From Maribacter sp. HTCC2170 (GTDB lineage Bacteria > Bacteroidota > Bacteroidia > Flavobacteriales > Flavobacteriaceae), in the NCBI RefSeq assembly GCF_000153165.2, contig NC_014472.1:617501-681500 (forward strand): 64,000 nucleotides of DNA, given 5' to 3'. A program made the position numbers and the translations under genes. Position 1 is the stretch's first letter. Each line of letters begins with the position of its first letter. This document shows, piece after piece, positions 9,648-17,636 of the stretch. The notes beneath the pieces are model-generated. The model worked only from the letters and a program-made list of their open reading frames with translations. It was not told the origin of the DNA and did no database searches.

Positions 9648-11252
9648 TTATTCTTGAAGTCTTCTGTTTTTCAACTCTAATGTTATTTCATCAAGTTTCT
9701 TTTGTGTGAGTGGATAAAGGAGCATTAAACCTGCTGCTATTGCCGTAATTATTGCCGGCACCCAACTCATCAACATTATTATCCCCGGAATTGCCCCTTG
9801 GATAGAATTAGCGTCCTGACCATTATAATGGAAAGCACCCAATATCATACCTATTATGGCACCAGCTAAACCACCACCAAACTTGGTGGCAAATGAGCCT
9901 GCTGAATAAATTAGACCAGTAGCCCTTCGCCCGTTCTTGAATTCGGAGTAATCAGCAGCGTCACCGAGCATGGCAAAGAATAGGGTTGGGAATATTGCAG
10001 CTGCGAACTCTGAAATAATACCAATAGTGAATATTGCACCAATATCTTCTGGGCCACAAAACGCAAGTAAAGCGTTTACACCTCCAGAGAAAATAAGGGC
10101 GTATATGAAGAGATTTCGCTTTCCGAACTTTTTTCCAAGAGGTGAAGTGACCATTGCGCCAATCACCGAAGCAATCATTAAACCAATAAGGAACGAAGCC
10201 CCTAACAATTGATCATTTAGATAGTGGGTAAAGTAAATAATAACAATACCCTGTTTTATTGAATTATAAACATTGAAAAGAAGGCCAATGACCAATAGTA
10301 CTAGCCAAGGTTTATTAGAAATTAAATCTTTGAAATCTTTTTTAAGATTATTCTTCTGCTCTTTTGGTGGTTGAATTCTTTCCTTGGTGGTATAGAATGT
10401 CAAGAACATTAATATCGCCAAAAATATAGACATCAAATACATTGAATTACTGTACCCCTTTTTTTGATCAATGATTGTAATCTTATCCTGTGAAAGGTTT
10501 TCTTCTCCGTCAACTATAAAGGCGTATTTTTTATCTGCCTCAATTGAAAAACTCTTTCCGTGCGTAGGTGTATTTTCGTCGGAAGCTGATTCTGTTTCCT
10601 CCCAAGTGAACATGGCTATACCATCTTCTGTTTTAATGTTCACATTTTCTACATCGGATGGAGCAGAAACAACTACCCTAAATTTCTCATCAGCAAGTTT
10701 ATTTACTTCGACATCAGGATTTACATTCCCAAAATAGGCCACCAAAAAAAGCAAGGCTCCTTGCACCAACATACCACCACCAAAAGCACCGACCATTCTG
10801 TAAGAACCCAAGCTCGTACGTTCCTTATCATCTCCCGTCATCACAGCCATAAGCGCACCATAAGGCACATTATTCGCGGTATATATCAGCGTAAAGAATA
10901 TATAGGTTATGTAGGCATATGCAATTTTACCTGATGTACCTAAATCAGGGCTGATAAACAACAATGAAAGAATTGCCGCTAATGGAACTGCTGTCCATAA
11001 AATCCAAGGCCTGAATTTACCGTATTTTGATTTTGTTCTGTCCCCGATGATACCCATCAACACATCGCTAATACCATCGCTAAAACGAGCGACTAGCATC
11101 AAAACCCCAACAGTAACAGGACTCAACCCAAAAACATCAGTATAAAATATGAACAAAAAGGTGGCTACACCTCTCCATGCAATATTTGCCGCGCCATCTC
11201 CTAACGCATATCCGATTTTTTCCTTTACTGATAGTTTTTCTAATGAAGACAT
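9648..11252 (-). CDS. GPH-family sugar:cation symporter with large periplasmic insertion
   Basis: 534 residues, a MelB-like glycoside-pentoside-hexuronide:cation symporter: KIGYALGDGAAN at the start, DGISDVLMGIIGDRTKSKYGKFRPWI in the loop between helices 2 and 3, and NNVPYGAL in helix 4. MelB-type proteins have about 450-480 residues; the surplus is an insertion at about residues 176-266, between helices 5 and 6, rich in beta-forming and charged residues, on the predicted periplasmic side. Placed directly upstream of cellobiose phosphorylase, it most likely imports cellobiose or a short beta-glucan oligosaccharide. ATG start at 11252. Confidence 0.9.
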   Translation of the reverse strand: MSSLEKLSVKEKIGYALGDGAANIAWRGVATFLFIFYTDVFGLSPVTVGVLMLVARFSDGISDVLMGIIGDRTKSKYGKFRPWILWTAVPLAAILSLLFISPDLGTSGKIAYAYITYIFFTLIYTANNVPYGALMAVMTGDDKERTSLGSYRMVGAFGGGMLVQGALLFLVAYFGNVNPDVEVNKLADEKFRVVVSAPSDVENVNIKTEDGIAMFTWEETESASDENTPTHGKSFSIEADKKYAFIVDGEENLSQDKITIIDQKKGYSNSMYLMSIFLAILMFLTFYTTKERIQPPKEQKNNLKKDFKDLISNKPWLVLLVIGLLFNVYNSIKQGIVIIYFTHYLNDQLLGASFLIGLMIASVIGAMVTSPLGKKFGKRNLFIYALIFSGGVNALLAFCGPEDIGAIFTIGIISEFAAAIFPTLFFAMLGDAADYSEFKNGRRATGLIYSAGSFATKFGGGLAGAIIGMILGAFHYNGQDANSIQGAIPGIIMLMSWVPAIITAIAAGLMLLYPLTQKKLDEITLELKNRRLQE

Positions 11253-11292
11253 GGCTTTTCCTATTGGTTAACATCCAAAATTACTCAATAAA

Positions 11293-11300
11293 CAAAGCTA
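11293..11300 (-). promoter_or_regulatory. -7 element (TAGCTTTG) of the transporter-phosphorylase operon
   Basis: Matches TAnnTTTG on the minus strand and lies about 40 bases upstream of the transporter ATG. No clear TTG -33 element is present at normal spacing, which would fit an activator-dependent promoter. Confidence 0.45.
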
Positions 11301-11301
11301 T

Positions 11302-11331
11302 GACTAACCGTAATTAGTCTATTTCTTAGAC
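11302..11331. promoter_or_regulatory. two overlapping inverted repeats, putative operator
   Basis: GACTAA-N6-TTAGTC occupies 11302-11319 and GTCTA-N5-TAGAC occupies 11317-11331, sharing three bases. Both are perfect. They sit directly upstream of the -7 element of the GPH transporter operon, in the place where a regulator could block or recruit RNA polymerase. No regulator gene is adjacent, so the cognate protein is unknown. Confidence 0.5.
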
Positions 11332-11440
11332 AATAACAAAGCAAAAAAGCACTCAAAAAGCATAACTATGAATTATCACTTCATTGCGCAGAAAATGACA
11401 ATAAATAAAATTCAGGCTCCACAATGGTAGAAAAAAGCTT

Positions 11441-12223
11441 CTAATTTTGAAATACTTTTATATAATCAATGACAAAATCTTGAGGAAACATGGAGTCATC
11501 AATTTCCGGGCCGCCGAAGTTTCCTCCAACTGCCAAATTCAAAATCATATAAAATGGTTGATCAAAGGGCCATACTTCTTTTGTACGCTCTTTTGGATTG
11601 AAGGTGTAAATAAGACTATCGTCAAGGTAAAACCCAATTTTCTCTGGTGACCAATCGACCATGTAAGTATGAAAGCCTTCTTCAATATCTTTCGCTTTGG
11701 TCTTTTTCGTATTAATGGTATTGCCGTGACTATCTTTGGTATGCAATGAGGTAAAAATTTCATCAGGCATCTTGCCTACATATTCCACAATATCAATTTC
11801 ACCGCAAAGTGGCCAACCTACTTCAGTAATATTTGAGCCGAGCATCCAGAAAGCAGGCCATACCCCAACCCCTAATGGTAATTTGGCACGTGCCTCGACC
11901 CTACCATATTTAAATTCAAACTTGTCTTTGGTTGTGATTCGTGTTGAAGTGATCAACGAATCTTCTTTTTTGGCCGTTATATAGAGATAACCATCTTTTA
12001 ACGAATGGTTGGTCCGAGTATAAATCTGGGGCTCATCGTTACCCCAACCACAAAGGTTAGGACAGCCATCACCCAATTCAAAATTCCAGTTTGAGGCATT
12101 GAGCGTATCACCATTAAAATTCTCTTCCCAGATTAATGTGGTGGCTTTCTGCTTACAAGAAGAAAATACAACTAAAATAATAAGCAATGATATGTAAGAA
12201 GTGGATCTAAACAATTTCGGCAC
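11441..12223 (-). CDS. GH16 laminarinase/beta-glucanase-type lipoprotein
   Basis: 260 residues. The GTG start gives a good lipoprotein signal with lipobox FSSC (Cys23). The active-site strand GEIDIVEY holds Glu142, Asp144 and Glu147. VGVWPAFWMLG, WPFDQPFYMILNLAVGGNFGGP and FVIDYIKVFQN are hallmarks of the laminarinase subgroup of GH16, which cuts beta-1,3 or mixed beta-1,3/1,4-glucans. The start codon lies inside the 3' end of clpS (17-base overlap), so translation is probably coupled to clpS. Functionally it fits better with the downstream transporter and cellobiose phosphorylase genes, for which it would supply oligosaccharides outside the inner membrane. Confidence 0.9.
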   Translation of the reverse strand: MPKLFRSTSYISLLIILVVFSSCKQKATTLIWEENFNGDTLNASNWNFELGDGCPNLCGWGNDEPQIYTRTNHSLKDGYLYITAKKEDSLITSTRITTKDKFEFKYGRVEARAKLPLGVGVWPAFWMLGSNITEVGWPLCGEIDIVEYVGKMPDEIFTSLHTKDSHGNTINTKKTKAKDIEEGFHTYMVDWSPEKIGFYLDDSLIYTFNPKERTKEVWPFDQPFYMILNLAVGGNFGGPEIDDSMFPQDFVIDYIKVFQN

Positions 12224-12482
12224 TTAAACCTGCTTGTAAAAGCTTGGAACATCTTGGTTCAAGATCTTTATATTCCCCGGTCTTTACTGTACATTTTCCA
12301 TTGTAGTGGACAATCAATGAACATTGTTCTGCCTGCTCGGGCGTATGATCGCATGCAGCAATCAAAGTATCAATTACATGATCAAAAGTATTTACCTCAT
12401 CATTGAAAAGTACGATTTCATTCTGCTTTACGGCTTCCTTCTCTAAAAGTAGCTCCTCTGAAAGTTTTTCCTTGGTACCCAT
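12207..12482 (-). CDS. clpS: ClpS, ATP-dependent Clp protease adaptor
   Basis: 91 residues from the ATG at 12482 (a TTG six bases upstream is in frame but unnecessary). The core IVLFNDEVNTFDHVIDTL and ALACDHTPEQAEQCSLIVHYNGKC-like helix pattern identify ClpS, which delivers N-degron substrates to ClpAP. Acidic, short N-terminal arm as usual. It follows prmA by 32 bases and its end overlaps the start of the GH16 lipoprotein gene. Confidence 0.93.
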   Translation of the reverse strand: MGTKEKLSEELLLEKEAVKQNEIVLFNDEVNTFDHVIDTLIAACDHTPEQAEQCSLIVHYNGKCTVKTGEYKDLEPRCSKLLQAGLSAEIV

Positions 12483-12514
12483 CGTCAACTAAATTATACA
12501 TGATATCAACTAAT

Positions 12515-13351
12515 CTAAAATACATATTTTACCGCAACCCAATTATTATTTTCAAGGTTTTTTTCAAATTTCAATCCGGACTCATTGCATTTCTGGCTTA
12601 TCAATGGAATATCTTCCTTATAAAATCCACTTAGAAAAAGTTGTCCTTTTGGGTTCAAACATTTAACGTAGGTAGGAATATCATTCAACAGAATGTTTCT
12701 ATTGATATTGGCAATAATTACATCATAGCGTTGATTGGTCAACAAACTTGCATCTCCTTCATAAACCTCAACAGCTTGATTGCCGTTACGCTCTACATTT
12801 TCCTTGGCATTCAAATAACACCAATTATCAATATCTATGGCATCAACAGCTGAAGCTCCTTTCATGGCTGCTAGAATGGCAAGAACACCTGTACCACTTC
12901 CCATATCCAATACCGATTTACCATTGAAATCATGATCCAAAATAAATTGAAGCATCATATGTGTTGTTTCATGATGCCCAGTACCAAAACTCATTTTTGG
13001 TTCAATAACAATATCAAACTCAGTATTTGATTTTTCATGAAAAGGCGCGCGCACCTGACATTTGTTACCCACGGTGATTGGATTGAAATTCTGTTCCCAA
13101 GTGGCGTTCCAGTTCTGTTGTTCTATTTTCTTTAAAACATAAGAAACCTCAAAAAGTGGGTTCCCCAATATAGAAACACCCTCCAGAATACCCTCATGCC
13201 AATCGGTTTCCTGAATATAAGCTTGAACCCCATTCTCCTTTTCAACAAAGCTTTCAAAACCGGCAGCACCCAATTCCGCGATCAGAATATCTGTTGCTGG
13301 TTGCAATGGCGAAACCATGAACTCGTATTCTATGTAAATTATGTTCGACAT
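12515..13351 (-). CDS. prmA: ribosomal protein L11 methyltransferase PrmA
   Basis: 278 residues. The SAM-binding core VLDMGSGTGVLAILAA and the downstream VIIANINRNILL motif, together with the substrate-facing FGTGHHETT segment, identify PrmA, which methylates ribosomal protein L11 on lysines and the N-terminus. The N-terminal region (first 100 residues) is the L11-recognition domain. The prmA-clpS pair is common in Bacteroidota. A strong hairpin upstream (13370-13397) separates it from tpiA. Confidence 0.94.
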   Translation of the reverse strand: MSNIIYIEYEFMVSPLQPATDILIAELGAAGFESFVEKENGVQAYIQETDWHEGILEGVSILGNPLFEVSYVLKKIEQQNWNATWEQNFNPITVGNKCQVRAPFHEKSNTEFDIVIEPKMSFGTGHHETTHMMLQFILDHDFNGKSVLDMGSGTGVLAILAAMKGASAVDAIDIDNWCYLNAKENVERNGNQAVEVYEGDASLLTNQRYDVIIANINRNILLNDIPTYVKCLNPKGQLFLSGFYKEDIPLISQKCNESGLKFEKNLENNNWVAVKYVF

Positions 13352-13369
13352 GATAGTCCTATGAATAAA

Positions 13370-13397
13370 ATGCCCCTTAAAAGTTTTTAAGGGGCAT
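13370..13397 (-). terminator. terminator after tpiA
   Basis: ATGCCCCTTAAA pairs with TTTAAGGGGCAT in a stem of about 12 bp with a four-base loop. On the minus strand it is followed by a TTTTATT run, so it ends the tpiA transcript just before prmA. Confidence 0.75.
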
Positions 13398-13419
13398 CAC
13401 ATTTTATATTTATTTAGCT

Positions 13420-14169
13420 CTAAATTCCATTGATAATCGCGACGAAATCATCTGCAACCAATGCCGCTCCCCCTATAAGGCCACCGTCAACATCTGGTTT
13501 TGAGAAAATCTCCTTCGCATTACCTGGTTTTACACTACCACCATATAAGATAGAAACATTTTCTGCTATCTCATTATTGAAGGCGTTTGCAATGGTCTTT
13601 CTAATAAAGGCATGCATTTCTTGAGCTTGTTCCGGAGATGCCGTTTCACCGGTACCAATGGCCCAAACGGGCTCGTAGGCCAGTATGATACTACTCCATG
13701 CGCTTGGATCCAAATCGAACAACGCATTACGTAACTGGCTTTCCACTACTTTAAAATGATTGTCAGATTTACGATCATTCAATTCCTCTCCAAAACAGAA
13801 CATTATCTGCATATTCTTTGCCAAAGCCGCTTTTACCTTTGTTGCCAAAATCTCATCGGTCTCACCAAAATAGGCTCTTCTTTCTGAATGACCCAAGATC
13901 ACGGTATCAATACCTATGTTCAACAACATATCTGCAGAAATCTCGCCAGTATATGCTCCACTTTCAGCATTGTGCATATTTTGGGCAATGACCTTTATTT
14001 TTGAACCCTGGAGCTTGCTTACAGCACTGGCTAAATTCACAAATGTTGGTGACACCATTACCTCAGCATCTGTATTAGGTAATTTTGCTTCTAACTCTAT
14101 AACCAAAGCCTCCGTTTCTGCGAGGTTCTTGTTCATTTTCCAATTTCCCGCTACTATTTTACTTCTCAT
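13420..14169 (-). CDS. tpiA: triosephosphate isomerase
   Basis: 249 residues, normal length. Catalytic and binding motifs are all present: AGNWKMNK (Asn and Lys near residue 10-13), LGHSERR (His electrophile), AYEPVWAIGTG (catalytic Glu) and the phosphate-binding ILYGGSV. It interconverts dihydroxyacetone phosphate and glyceraldehyde-3-phosphate in glycolysis. It is 51 bases downstream of the DoxX-like gene on the same strand and probably cotranscribed with it and the DUF1599 gene. Confidence 0.97.
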   Translation of the reverse strand: MRSKIVAGNWKMNKNLAETEALVIELEAKLPNTDAEVMVSPTFVNLASAVSKLQGSKIKVIAQNMHNAESGAYTGEISADMLLNIGIDTVILGHSERRAYFGETDEILATKVKAALAKNMQIMFCFGEELNDRKSDNHFKVVESQLRNALFDLDPSAWSSIILAYEPVWAIGTGETASPEQAQEMHAFIRKTIANAFNNEIAENVSILYGGSVKPGNAKEIFSKPDVDGGLIGGAALVADDFVAIINGI

Positions 14170-14220
14170 CTCTTACTCACTTAAATGTTTTACAATCTTT
14201 TTTATTGAATGCTTTTTATC

Positions 14221-15318
14221 CTAATTAAAATTCAAATCGTTAATATCATTAAAATGCACCTTTTGCTTTATAGTCCCTTTTTCCAAAACCAATGCACCAG
14301 GATTGGAACGGACTATTGTTTTTAAAGTAGTCTCATCTGTAAAATAAAACTGCATGTTCAAACCATATTCCTGTATTAACCTATCAGTTTGTTCAGGTCC
14401 AGAAGCAGACATCCCTATTACCTTGTAGCCTTTATCTACTGCCAAATCCACAACCGTTTTAACTTCTTCAAACGCGTTTAGTTTACTCTTCCTTAAATCA
14501 TAAGCGATGATCATCATAAGTTTTTCCTCTTCCAATAATGAAGCAGCAAAATCTTCCCCGTTTTGTTCTATTGTAAAATCATGAACAGGTAGCTCATATC
14601 CTTTTTGCACTTCTGTAGTCTCTACCTCGATAAACTCACCATCAACCGAAGGATAATCCCCATTGGTCACAATTATCTTTTCCTCACCATTCACATTGAA
14701 TTTCCATGCGTAATCAAATATTGGCTTGGGAGCATCCTCTGGAACGCTCATACCTTCTTGAATATTTGCTCCAATTTTATAAGGTCTAAAATCTATAGCT
14801 GGAAGATGTCTTAAAACGTGATTGGCATATAGTATACACAACACCAAAGAAATGGCGGTAATCACACGTTTGGCATTAGACCCAAAAATTGGTTTCACAT
14901 ACTTTCTACCAACAAACAGTATTACAATGAACACCAATAAAACAACATCTTTCGTAAACGATTCCCAAGGAGTTAATTTAACCGCATCACCAAAACAACC
15001 ACAATCTGTCACTTTATTGAAATACGCAGAATAAAAAGTGAGAAAAGTGAAGAACACAATCATCAACAGTAAGCTCCATAAGGTGAATTTTGCTCTAAAA
15101 CCAATTAACAGCATTACCCCCAATAACACTTCAAAAATGACAACAAATAACGATAGGGCAAGTGCATAGGGCACCAAAAAGGGTAAATCCAATACGCCCT
15201 GGCTAAAGTATTCTTCAAGTTTGAATGAAAACCCTACCGGATCATTGAGTTTTATAAACCCGCTAATGATAAAAAGAACACCAACAAAAACTCTTGAGAA
15301 CGCAACTAAATACTTCAT
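14221..15318 (-). CDS. BT_3928-like membrane protein with DoxX/MauE-type domain
   Basis: 365 residues. The first half has four or five helices of the DoxX/MauE type (RVFVGVLFIISGFIKLNDPVG at the start; a VTDCGCFGD Cys motif in a loop), and the second half is a soluble thioredoxin-like domain (FYFTDETTLKTIVRSNPGALVLEKGTI) lacking a CxxC pair. This arrangement is common in Bacteroidota between DUF1599 and tpiA. A redox role is plausible from the fold but not shown. Its start overlaps the DUF1599 stop by four bases (ATGA). Confidence 0.85.
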   Translation of the reverse strand: MKYLVAFSRVFVGVLFIISGFIKLNDPVGFSFKLEEYFSQGVLDLPFLVPYALALSLFVVIFEVLLGVMLLIGFRAKFTLWSLLLMIVFFTFLTFYSAYFNKVTDCGCFGDAVKLTPWESFTKDVVLLVFIVILFVGRKYVKPIFGSNAKRVITAISLVLCILYANHVLRHLPAIDFRPYKIGANIQEGMSVPEDAPKPIFDYAWKFNVNGEEKIIVTNGDYPSVDGEFIEVETTEVQKGYELPVHDFTIEQNGEDFAASLLEEEKLMMIIAYDLRKSKLNAFEEVKTVVDLAVDKGYKVIGMSASGPEQTDRLIQEYGLNMQFYFTDETTLKTIVRSNPGALVLEKGTIKQKVHFNDINDLNFN

Positions 15319-15860
15319 TCCGTTTCTTCGTTTAAATGAATCATGGCAAAAACCGCATAATTGACCATATCCTGATAATTAGCATCAATACCCTCGCTTA
15401 CCAAGGTTTTACCTTTATTGTCCTCAATCTGCTTTACACGTAGTAATTTCTGTAGAATCAAATCAGTTAATGAGCTTACTCGCATGTCTCTCCACGCCTC
15501 CCCATAATCATGGTTCTTATCCTCCATAAGCGATTTGGTCATAGAGATATGTTTATTGAAAAGGTCTAAGGATTCTTTTGTTGAAAGGTCGGGCTGCTCA
15601 ACAACCCCCTTTTCCAATTGAATCAAGGCCATAATCGAATAATTGATAATACCTATGAACTCTGAGCGCTCGTCTTCATCTACCTTTCTAACCTCGTTTT
15701 GTTGCAAACCTCTAATTCGTTGTGCCTTAATAAAAATTTGGTCTGTTAATGAGGGAAGCCTTAGTATGCGCCACGCGCTACCGTAATCCTTCATTTTTTT
15801 TTGGAATAAATCCCGACAGGTCTTTATTACGGCATCGTACTGTTCAGAAGTCTGCTGCAT
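15315..15860 (-). CDS. DUF1599 family protein with internal duplication
   Basis: 181 residues, cytoplasmic. Two copies of one motif are visible: KKMKDYGSAWRILRLPSLTDQI with KAQRIRGLQ in the first half and DKNHDYGEAWRDMRVSSLTDLI with KLLRVKQIE in the second. DUF1599 has been associated in phages with nucleotide modification, but its bacterial role is not known. It is the first gene of the DUF1599/DoxX-like/tpiA group and is divergent from folP. Confidence 0.85.
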   Translation of the reverse strand: MQQTSEQYDAVIKTCRDLFQKKMKDYGSAWRILRLPSLTDQIFIKAQRIRGLQQNEVRKVDEDERSEFIGIINYSIMALIQLEKGVVEQPDLSTKESLDLFNKHISMTKSLMEDKNHDYGEAWRDMRVSSLTDLILQKLLRVKQIEDNKGKTLVSEGIDANYQDMVNYAVFAMIHLNEETE

Positions 15861-15974
15861 GTAGTTTCACTAATTTGCGTAAATTTCGCTTAAAATATTT
15901 AAACATCAAAGTTCGAGGTTTAAAGTGTGTAAATCAAACTTTAAAGCATCAACTTTGCAGTAAAAATCAACAGA

Positions 15975-16796
15975 ATGACCCTAAATTGTAAAGGAAACTT
16001 AATTGACTTAACCACACCTAAAGTCATGGGCATACTCAATATTACCCCAGATTCTTTTTATGATGGAGGAAAATATGAAAATGACACATCCATACTTGAG
16101 CAGGTTGAAAAAATGCTTTCTGAAGGAGCGATCTTTATAGACGTTGGTGCATACAGTTCACGACCTGGAGCAGACCATATCACCGAAAATGAAGAAAAAG
16201 ACAGAATAGTTCCGGTTATAAGGTCCATTATAAAACGATTTCCCGAAGCAATACTTTCTATTGACACTTTTCGCAGTACAGTTGCCTCAGCATGTCTCAA
16301 TGAAGGAGCATCAATAATCAATGACATTTCAGCTGGAAAACAAGATGATAAAATGTTTGAGATCGTAGCGCAACACCAGGCCCCTTATATAATGATGCAT
16401 ATGAAGGGTACACCAAAGAACATGCAACAAAATACCAACTACAAGAACTTGATGACGGATATACTATATTATTTTTCAGAAAGATTGTCAGAGGCAAGGG
16501 CACATAAGATCAATGATATAATCATAGATCCCGGATTTGGATTCAGTAAAACCCTAGAACAAAATTATGAGTTGTTACGAAAAATGGATTTATTGAATAC
16601 TTTGGAATTACCTATTTTGGTCGGAGTAAGCAGAAAATCAATGATTTACAAAACATTGGACGTGACACCACAGGAGGCAATGAATGGCACAACTGCGTTG
16701 AATATGATCGCGCTGCAAAAAGGTGCCAAGATTTTACGTGTTCATGACGTTGCCGAAGCCATTGAATGTATTACATTAAATGAACATTTGAACTGA
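15975..16796 (+). CDS. folP: dihydropteroate synthase
   Basis: 273 residues. Joins p-aminobenzoate with the pterin pyrophosphate in folate synthesis; target of sulfonamides. Motifs in order: VMGILNITPDSFYDGG, SIDTFRS, INDISAG, MMHMKGTP, DPGFGFSK, VGVSRKS and a C-terminal LRVHDV. All key residues look intact. It is followed by cdaA on the same strand, a neighbour pair typical of Bacteroidota. Confidence 0.96.
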   Translation: MTLNCKGNLIDLTTPKVMGILNITPDSFYDGGKYENDTSILEQVEKMLSEGAIFIDVGAYSSRPGADHITENEEKDRIVPVIRSIIKRFPEAILSIDTFRSTVASACLNEGASIINDISAGKQDDKMFEIVAQHQAPYIMMHMKGTPKNMQQNTNYKNLMTDILYYFSERLSEARAHKINDIIIDPGFGFSKTLEQNYELLRKMDLLNTLELPILVGVSRKSMIYKTLDVTPQEAMNGTTALNMIALQKGAKILRVHDVAEAIECITLNEHLN

Positions 16797-16818
16797 TCAA
16801 GTTAGGTACGTTGTAATC

Positions 16819-16826
16819 TATTTTTG
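16819..16826 (+). promoter_or_regulatory. -7 element (TATTTTTG) before cdaA
   Basis: Matches TAnnTTTG but has no TTG at normal distance upstream. If used, it argues that the TTG at 16824 inside it is not the cdaA start and favours the TTG at 16851. Confidence 0.35.
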
Positions 16827-16850
16827 TTAATTTTACCAAAACGGCAAGGA

Positions 16851-17636
16851 TTGGATTTTTTAAATTTTCTCGACTTTAAGATTACCGATATCATCGACAT
16901 TATCTTAGTCGCCGTACTTCTCTACTACATTTACAAACTTGTAAGAGGCTCTGTTGCTATAAATATTTTCATTGGTATAGTTATCATTTGGGGGTTTTGG
17001 AAGCTTACCGAACTACTTGAGATGGAAATGATCAGTAGTATGGTAGGTGGGTTTATGCAAGTAGGGCTGATTGCCCTAATCATTGTTTTTCAGCAGGAAA
17101 TTAGAAAATTTCTTTTGATGATAGGCTCTACGAACTTTGCCAACAAACGAAACTTCATTAAACGATTCCGTTTTTTAAAGACTGACGGGATTGGAACCAA
17201 TATTGATGTTGATGCAATTTTGGGAGCATGTGAAATTATGGGTGAATCAAAAACAGGTGCCATTTTGGTAATCAAACGAAATAATTCACTGGATTTTGTT
17301 AAATCGAGTGGTGATCAAATGTATGTAGAAGTGAACCAGCCCATCCTAGGCAGTATTTTCTATAAAAACAGTCCGTTACATGATGGTGCCGCAGTAATTG
17401 AAGACAATTATGTGACTGCCACACGTGTTATTTTACCAGTTTCGAATGAACGCAATATTCCCTTGCGCTTTGGTCTTCGCCATAGGGCTGCAGTCGGAAT
17501 CACAGAACGCACCGATGCACTGGCCCTAGTGGTAAGTGAGGAAACGGGTAATATTTCCTATATAAAAAATGGAGAGTTTGTTTTGTTCAAAGACCTTACC
17601 GAGCTCGGTAATATGATGAAAGAAGATTTGATTTAA
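16851..17636 (+). CDS. cdaA: diadenylate cyclase CdaA
   Basis: 261 residues from TTG 16851, which gives the usual flavobacterial N-terminus DFLNFLDFKITDIIDI; an in-frame TTG at 16824 would add nine residues. Three N-terminal membrane helices (about 14-30, 36-52, 66-82) are followed by a DisA_N domain with the catalytic DGA (178-180) and RHR (210-212) motifs. It makes cyclic di-AMP from two ATP. No CdaR or GlmM gene is adjacent, as is normal in this phylum; folP lies 54 bases upstream. Confidence 0.94.
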   Translation: MDFLNFLDFKITDIIDIILVAVLLYYIYKLVRGSVAINIFIGIVIIWGFWKLTELLEMEMISSMVGGFMQVGLIALIIVFQQEIRKFLLMIGSTNFANKRNFIKRFRFLKTDGIGTNIDVDAILGACEIMGESKTGAILVIKRNNSLDFVKSSGDQMYVEVNQPILGSIFYKNSPLHDGAAVIEDNYVTATRVILPVSNERNIPLRFGLRHRAAVGITERTDALALVVSEETGNISYIKNGEFVLFKDLTELGNMMKEDLI

